The notes under the pieces are model-generated. The model ran no database searches, was not told the DNA's origin, and worked only from the letters and a program-made list of their open reading frames with translations. Of a stretch of 64,000 nucleotides of DNA, positions 58,337 through 64,000 are shown piece after piece. The stretch spans positions 1-64,000 of the forward strand of contig WPIO01000128.1 in assembly GCA_009760855.2 (NCBI GenBank), given 5' to 3'. Numbering within the stretch: the first letter of the stretch is position 1; every line of letters starts with the position of its first letter. The position numbers were made by a program, and so were the translations under genes. This stretch comes from Cristatella mucedo (Eukaryota > Bryozoa > Phylactolaemata > Cristatellidae).

Positions 58337-58414
58337 TTTACTATTTATTAAATAAATACTACTTAGTATTACTTAAGTACTACTTAATATTAAATAAATA
58401 GTACTTAGTACTCT
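58337..58414. repeat. AT-rich near-palindromic run
   Basis: TTATTAAATAAATACTACTTAG and TTAATATTAAATAAATAGTAC are partly complementary and partly repeated, with TAAGTACTACTTA between them. Confidence 0.6.
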
Positions 58415-58419
58415 GTATA

Positions 58420-60805
58420 GTTCCATACGAAACTAGAGAAGCAATCGGTGAATCTAAACCTCTTAATGTGAAAAGGGCAGGCTCGTGTGAGCACAGTGCT
58501 ACGTGCTCGAGTCAAGTCCTCCCTCCGTCAGAGCTCTGAGCCGACGTCGTGAATGCTTCTGCTGCAGGTATACTGCTGGGATGCTGGAATTGCTGTTATC
58601 GATTACCATGCTCAAGCATGAGTTACCAGACGTCTTTTCTGTGACAGTTTGATGCTAAGCAATGCAAAGCTGTAAAGAAAGTTGTATCGTGTAACCATGC
58701 AGGCGCCGTGGCTTGCCTAAGAGTTTTGTAAGCGTAAGTGGCCTTTCTCCACTGTATGGAGAACCGGCTTCTTCTTAGGTTAAGCTGCGGCTCTGACTGT
58801 AGGTGGCTATCGTGTAGGAAGGCACAAAAGTCACTGAGATCAGACAGTCGGGGACCCGACGGTAATCACAGCTATCAGACCCCGACGGTAATCAGTGCAG
58901 CATGGGACCATATTTGACGTCAATGGTGGAGCTGTTGTCTCCTTCACCTGACATTCCACCCTCCCAGGGACCAGGGCCTAGAACTGGCTTTTCGGGTGAA
59001 GGGAGTTCTGCAGTATGAGCTCTGATCTCATAACTCTCCCTTTTAACCTTGAGCTGGCAGTGAAGGGCGTGGCCAAGTAGCTGTCACACCTCTACACCTC
59101 CTTTGTCGTTGGTGTGATTCGCTCGGGCGTAAGACAATACTGGGCTTGACAGCAGCAAGGCATGTTAGCGGAAGAGTTCGTTTTGTAATGATGTAGCCAC
59201 AAATTTTATGTGCTGGCATTTCTACTTTCTCTTTGCTACGCCCCCGTCCCCATCTTTCGAACTTAGTCCTTTGACTTCAGGTGGCTACAAATAGTTTAAC
59301 TTCAATATCTTTTTTCGCTCAACGCCCGTGAGGTTTGACTTTCATTCTTCGGAAGAAACTCGTTCAGACGGTCGCCATCGAAGAGACTCGGTCGGCCGGA
59401 ACTGGGTGTCTTCGAGGTTGAAATTGCGGTTTTTAAGTTTGGCCACGGGGGCGGGCCATTACCTTCCATTCCCTCCCCTTTCTCTGCGGCTAATGGCAGA
59501 GACCCTCATTCTATTCCTACCCAGACGAAAATCAGCTGATAAACACTTTGCTCAGGAGATAAACTGCTAGTTCCCCATCCCTCAAGGATCCAGCTCTATC
59601 TCGAGTTCCGCTCAGGTATTTTAGCTGTGACACCATATCTCTGCCTATGGCCTTCGCTTCGGACGCACCTTTGGGAGTAGGAGCTCCTGCCAGATAGGTA
59701 AAGTGAAGCAGCCGTCACCCCGATAGCGATTCGACATCGTTCTACGTAAGATCGAGCATTCTTTTAGAACGAGAGCATTTGCTTAAATATACGCGATCCC
59801 CCACCGATCGCATATTGTCCAAGCATACTTCCTGCCCGTCCCAGCTCAATTCCACTGCTTGCTTTTCCGTCGTAAGCAAGCAAAGACCGTGCTAAGCAAC
59901 TCACCAAGTTGTAACCAATAGTTGACGATGTTACATTGGAAAGTGTTCTCACCTATACCCAGTCTAAGAACGATCTCTGAGGCTGCTAGCTTATCCATAG
60001 TGGTAAGATTTCTATACCGGCCCCTCACGAAAGCAACAAGCCTGCCTCTGCTAGCGATAGCTTTTTTTAAATGCACAGTGAAAATGCCGAGTGAAAATGC
60101 CACCCTACTTGCTTGGCCATTTTTAAAGGTACTGAGCAAAAGGTGTTCTGTGCTAGCAGATTTTGCTAGCACTATTATTGTGCAGAAATATGTGGGCGTA
60201 GTATTACCTCCAACCCAACCACAGAAATCCTTAATTGCAGCCAGCCTTTGGTAAAAAAAAGATATCCGTTGACCAAGGTGATGAATATGCCTACTTACGG
60301 ATGCATTGGGTGCAATGCTCAGAGCTCTCTACCTGAGCAATAAGTTACCGACCGAAATACTACTTCTTCATACTCGATGAAAGAATTGCATTCTATATTA
60401 GCTGCCGAAAATGTACAGTAGTTCCAATAGCTACCGGCTGAGATACATCGACTCACGGGGAGGGCAAGTGCAGCACAACTCAGGGTCGCCAGTGTATGAC
60501 GATATGGTACAGTGAGTCTTAAAAGAAAGTGGTTCTGTGGGAGCCTTCATTTCGGAATTAAGCTATCCACCAGCCAGGTCTATTCCAGTTTTGTAACCAG
60601 CTACTTCGGCTATTTAAAGCCGACTAACTGGGCTCTGGCAAGCTCTCTTGGTCGTAGTTCCTTAAGAATAAGGAAGACGGGTGGTATGTTCATGTCAATA
60701 AAAGTTTCGTTTCGCAATGTGTGAAAAGGCCCCTTGATCAAAATCTTGTGCAGCACCCATAGCTTGACATGTGCACATGAGCTGGAGAGTCCGTTCGTCA
60801 CGTCT
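58420..60805. other. Long spacer, nothing recognised
   Basis: It contains the tandem phrase CCCGACGGTAATCA (58856 and 58883) and minisatellite-like words near 60040-60250. No gene is supported. Confidence 0.4.
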
Positions 60806-60811
60806 AGTGTT

Positions 60812-61020
60812 CTACTCACTACCTCAACTGCTCTCCTGACTCTGTTATGCTTCCCATTTTCTATTTGTTTCGTGAGACGATGTCTGTTGGCTACCGAAGG
60901 CGTTCCGAAAGCCACTTAGGCTGTGAGTGCGAGCTATACAAAACTCTCCTTCGTAACAGTAACCCACGCAGTCTTTATGACTTTGTGGAGTTACAGAGAG
61001 AAATAAATTACATTACATAA
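60812..61020 (+). mobile_element. CR1-B 3'-end fragment
   Basis: CTACTCACTACCTCAACTGC, GATGTCTGTTGGCTACCGAAG, GAGTTACAGAGAGAAATAAA and an ATTACATTACATAACATTAC tail. It lies in the 3' flank of the TIF1-like gene, on the opposite strand. Confidence 0.85.
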
Positions 61021-61182
61021 CATTACTTATCCAGATAATCAGCATCTATAAATAAAGTTAGGCATTGCGACTATTTGTCCGACAACCAGTGTGATCAATA
61101 CTTTCGCCGGAGCAAAACATGTACATTAAGGTGCATGGGGTCCGTGCCTCACCACCTCCTCTAAAGCTTGGTGACCCGCACC

Positions 61183-61341
61183 TCACAGCTGCCTCCTCTT
61201 CTTTATTAAAGTAGCACCATCTGCCCTCTCTTGCCTGGAAAGTCGCTGAGCTTCACCTGACAGCTGAGGCATCTTCTGACGAACTAGGCCAACAAAGTAG
61301 CTGTGCATGCTGCCTGCACATTTGGCTAGCTCCGACCCAGG
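61183..61341 (-). CDS. TIF1-like gene, last exon (bromodomain end, C-terminus)
   Basis: Minus strand. After the acceptor ...ATCTTCAG| the exon reads PGSELAKCAGSMHSYFVGLV, then RQKMPQLSGEAQRLSRQERA and a basic end ...KKRRQL, stop TGA at 61185-61183. PGSELAKCAGSMHSYF fits the last bromodomain helix of TRIM24/TRIM33 proteins (PDSEVANAG...L..YF). The exon joins in phase 0. It gives 52 residues plus the stop. The intron to the previous exon is 61342-61494 (153 bases, GT..AG). Confidence 0.88.
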   Translation of the reverse strand, partial: PGSELAKCAGSMHSYFVGLVRQKMPQLSGEAQRLSRQERADGATLIKKRRQL

Positions 61342-61494
61342 CTGAAGATGTGGTAAAAAAAAAGCAAGGGTCACATTTCATGTGGCTCATGTTTAGGCGC
61401 GAGCGACATCTCGAGCATTAACAGAAAATGAAAAGTTACGGGATAAACCAAAGAATAGACCGAAATTGCAAAGGTACCAAGCAAGCAAGCATAC

Positions 61495-61647
61495 CGGATT
61501 ATATGCTAGGCAGTTTGAGAAAACCAGGTTGACATCAGCAATGAAATCGGAAGCGGTCGCATAGTGACGAAAGTTCTGTCGCAGCAACTTTTTCTTGATG
61601 CTGGTAAAATCCATGGGTTCTTTTATCTGCTTGTGGTAATTTGGCAC
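61495..61647 (-). CDS. TIF1-like gene, bromodomain core exon
   Basis: The acceptor TTTCTCACATAG| and donor CCG|GTATGC bound exactly 51 codons: VPNYHKQIKEPMDFTSIKKK, then LLRQNFRHYATASDFIADVN, then LVFSNCLAYNP. This is a textbook TIF1-class bromodomain middle (VP.YY..I..PMDL..IKK.L....Y....DF.ADV.L.F.NC..(F/Y)N). The Asn of AYN is the acetyl-lysine-binding position and is present. In known relatives the PHD-bromodomain unit reads histone H3 tails in the nucleus as part of transcriptional co-regulators. Both splice junctions are phase 0. Confidence 0.93.
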
Positions 61648-61865
61648 CTATGTGAGAAATATTTTTAGTAACTATTTGTTTTAAGGTGACTAATCAGCAC
61701 GTCCAATCAAGAAAATGAAAGATGTAATTTTCCATCTTAAAGCAATTCGCTAAGCTCAGCACGACGACTCGCAGTTATTGGAACCATGAAGAAGAACATT
61801 ACCAAGTGCCTGCTCGTAAAGATGGGTTATTGTTTGCAAAATTCAAAATGTAGTTTATTACTTAC

Positions 61866-61940
61866 CGATCTCGGGACTGGGAAATGAAATGCCATTCCAC
61901 TTCTTCTGCAGAACAGCTGTAGCAGTATTTTCTCACACAG
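61866..61940 (-). CDS. TIF1-like gene, bromodomain first-helix exon
   Basis: A small 25-codon exon between the acceptor TTTTGTAG| and donor TCG|GTAAGT, reading LCEKILLQLFCRRSGMAFHF then PVPRS. It corresponds to the first bromodomain helix (KCERLLL.L type) and the start of the ZA loop (F..PVP). It joins both neighbours in phase 0. The intron downstream is 61648-61865 (218 bases), the intron upstream 61941-63360 (1420 bases). Confidence 0.88.
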
Positions 61941-62747
61941 CTACAAAAGTTGTTGTGTAAGATATGCAAAGTGATTCAAGTCAATTTGATACAAAGATTA
62001 TATTGCACACTTATATACACTCATTAAAAATCTGTAATGCTAGACTGCTGTAATTCCAATTAGAACTGTGATTCAAGCAAGCTCCGATTCAGCGTTTCGC
62101 CTACCACCACGGTAGCTAAGTGCCTAAAATTATCTTTGTTCTCTTCTTGTTCTTATCATATTTCTGCTCCAACTCCACGTGTTTTTGCATACCAGTCACC
62201 ACGAGCTTGCATGTCAACAACTCTGATGACCGATTAATAACAAATGTCTTACTTAAGACATTTCTGCATGACATGGTGAACAGATGCTACTTGGAAAGTT
62301 GCATGTATACTAACTGCGAGATGACGAGAGGTGGCAACTACCAGAATGACTTGAGTACAGCCTAGTGGCTCATCTGGTCAGCTGACATTAGCACGGCCTT
62401 GCTGACATGTCACACTGCTTCTCTCTCTTTCTGAGTTTCACTCACTCACTTTAGTGTGTGCTCCGGCAATCTAAGAAGCATTGCATCCAGATCATCTCAG
62501 CATTCTTATCGCAGCAAAGAAGTTTTGTAAAGATCGAGCATTCGGCTCTGCATGCAGCCAAACCGTACGACTTTTACGCTTTTGGCGGCTACGGCCACCT
62601 ACATCGGCTTCGCCTGAGTGCCATGGCCGCGGCGCCGGTGTTTCGGTCACCTCAAGCACAGACTTTAGCACTTTTCCGAGAAGGGGGCCGCCTTGGGGGA
62701 TGGCCAACCGGGGGATGTCTCAGTTCTGCTCAGCTTTCTCAGAAATT

Positions 62748-62853
<106 letters not shown>

Positions 62854-63360
62854 CCCCACGTGTGTTTGCGAAAAACGCTACTTACTGACAATGCAAGCCA
62901 TCGAGAGCAAATTCAGCTGTGGCAGTGGCAACTGTGATTCGGTTACTCGTGAAGATAATGTATCACTTTGCAGTGAAATTGACCTGCTTTTTCTTGGTCT
63001 GGCCGGGGCCTCGCATGTTGATCACTTGAGATCGAGTCCTTGTTAATCGTGATGTGGTCTCTTGCTCACTGGTGGCCTCATTCATTTTCTTGTATGCTGA
63101 TGAAAGTTTTTCAAACATGACATCTAGCGTATCAACAACTCTTAGTTTCTCTGGCTGCTGGTTGTAATGCGTCTATATTGATACTTGTTTTTTTGTGCGC
63201 TTTATTCAAGGGAGCATAAGTTATTTTAATCAATATTGACACTCACGCAGTTATTATGCACTATTAAGGTTGGTCACAACTAGTGGCAAAGTCTATTTAC
63301 TACGCAATGGCAAGGAACTGCCAACACTAGCATGTGCAAGTAACCTGAGATGCAACTTAC

Positions 63361-63526
63361 CCTCAGCTCTAGGTCAGTAAGCCCTACCGTTGATTTTCGC
63401 TTCGTCGGAATAGGTTCAACAGCTGATGCCGCCGTTAGAGATTTCGTACCCAACAGTGGGATACTGGCTACGCCGGACTCTTTGTCAACTTCCGGGATGC
63501 ACAAAGAGCATCTCCATTGCTCTTTG
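63361..63526 (-). CDS. TIF1-like gene, PHD-end and linker exon (partial gene)
   Basis: The exon follows the acceptor ATGATTGTAG| and ends at ...CTGAGG|GTAAGT. It enters in phase 2 and reads KEQWRCSLCIPEVDKESGVA, then a Ser/Thr/Ala-rich linker with PTKRKSTVG, then LTDLELR. W-C-x2-C is the last zinc-ligand pair of a PHD finger (G.W.C..C in TRIM24/33), and LTDLELR leads into the bromodomain as LSP.DQRKCERLLL does in vertebrate TIF1 proteins. The earlier part of the PHD finger was not found in 63527-64000, so the gene continues beyond the window. A RING/B-box/coiled-coil N-terminus is expected from the family but not visible. The four exons together give about 183 residues. Confidence 0.85.
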
Positions 63527-63732
63527 CTACAATCATATAAAATGAAACTAAGCAAAAACCAGAGAACAACTCTATTCGGCAGCTCCTCCGGAATGGCGGT
63601 CACACTTGCCTAAAGCCGTCGCACGAGGAAAAATCCGACAGAGTCCTCAACTCCTGCCAGCATCCACATCCACAACATTCAAAGACAGAGCGAGATGATC
63701 GTTTTGTGTTCACTGCAAATTTTGCTGTTTTA

Positions 63733-64000
63733 ATAATAATAATAATAATATTGCACTTGATAAAGCGCCCTCAGAGAACTTAATCTCTTTCTAGGCGCTT
63801 TACATTTGCTGCAAAGTGATACGCAATAGAATAGTAAGTAAAATCATGCTTGAAAAACAAACAAAATGAATAACATGGTTAGGGGTTACATGCACTGGGT
63901 CAGCATGCAAATGTGGTTAGTGGCAGCATGAACAGTGTCAGCACGCATAAGCACATCGAGGACGAATCACAAGGACCCACTAAATGCTGTCCTAAATAGG
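63733..64000 (-). mobile_element. CR1-A 3' end, runs off window end
   Basis: (AAT)n tail (63733-63750), TTGCACTTGATAAAGCGCCC, terminal hairpin, 3' UTR words and the start of the C-terminal region. It is very close to the copy at 8392. If the TIF1-like gene extends upstream, this insertion lies in its intron, in sense orientation. Confidence 0.88.

Overview
The window is animal nuclear DNA that is mostly transposon-derived. The signs are spliced exons with GT..AG introns, dispersed LINEs and SINEs, long microsatellites, a TIF1-type bromodomain gene and galaxin-like secreted repeat proteins. The mix of CR1-type LINEs, tRNA-derived SINEs, a SPIN-like hAT MITE and galaxins points to an invertebrate, most simply a lophotrochozoan such as a flatworm, mollusc or annelid. 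That placement is inference; nothing here fixes the species.

Layout. 1-2.65 kb: two minus-strand CR1 copies, then a scrap of Tc1/mariner transposase. 3.3-8.2 kb: block 1 of a segmental duplication, carrying an intact single-exon galaxin-like gene (4561-5298). 8.4-13.2 kb: a run of CR1 copies of two lineages, called CR1-A and CR1-B here. 13.2-14.46 kb: an LTR-like element with very strong hairpins. 16.8-22.6 kb: block 2 of the duplication. Its galaxin copy is broken by a tRNA-derived SINE, and a 1.27-kb LTR-like element sits in its 3' flank. 22.7-23.75 kb: a minus-strand Ty3/gypsy pol relic. 23.8-29.9 kb: SINEs of two families, a CR1-B copy nested inside a CR1-A copy, and a second gypsy scrap. 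30.1-31.84 kb: a tandem duplication in which only the second unit gained about 295 bp of (TC)n. 33.5-40.5 kb: CR1 relics and microsatellites. 42.8-43.3 kb: an unidentified possible gene. 45.8-56.1 kb: an old tandem array of units of roughly 2-3 kb, interrupted by CR1, SINE and hAT insertions and containing a decayed minisatellite of about 25 bp. 61.18-63.53 kb: the 3' four exons of a minus-strand TIF1/TRIM24/TRIM33-like gene (PHD end plus bromodomain) that continues beyond the window.

Relationships. The two galaxin loci are paralogues made by duplication of more than 4 kb; one is intact and the other inactivated. The SINE families appear to depend on other elements: SINE-2 carries a 3' tail closely like the CR1-A 3' end, while SINE-1 ends in a T-run and keeps two hairpins. 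No tRNA or rRNA genes, CRISPR arrays or bacterial-style operons were seen.

All alignments were done by eye. Repeat-copy boundaries are accurate to about 10-30 bp unless a splice site or junction is described.
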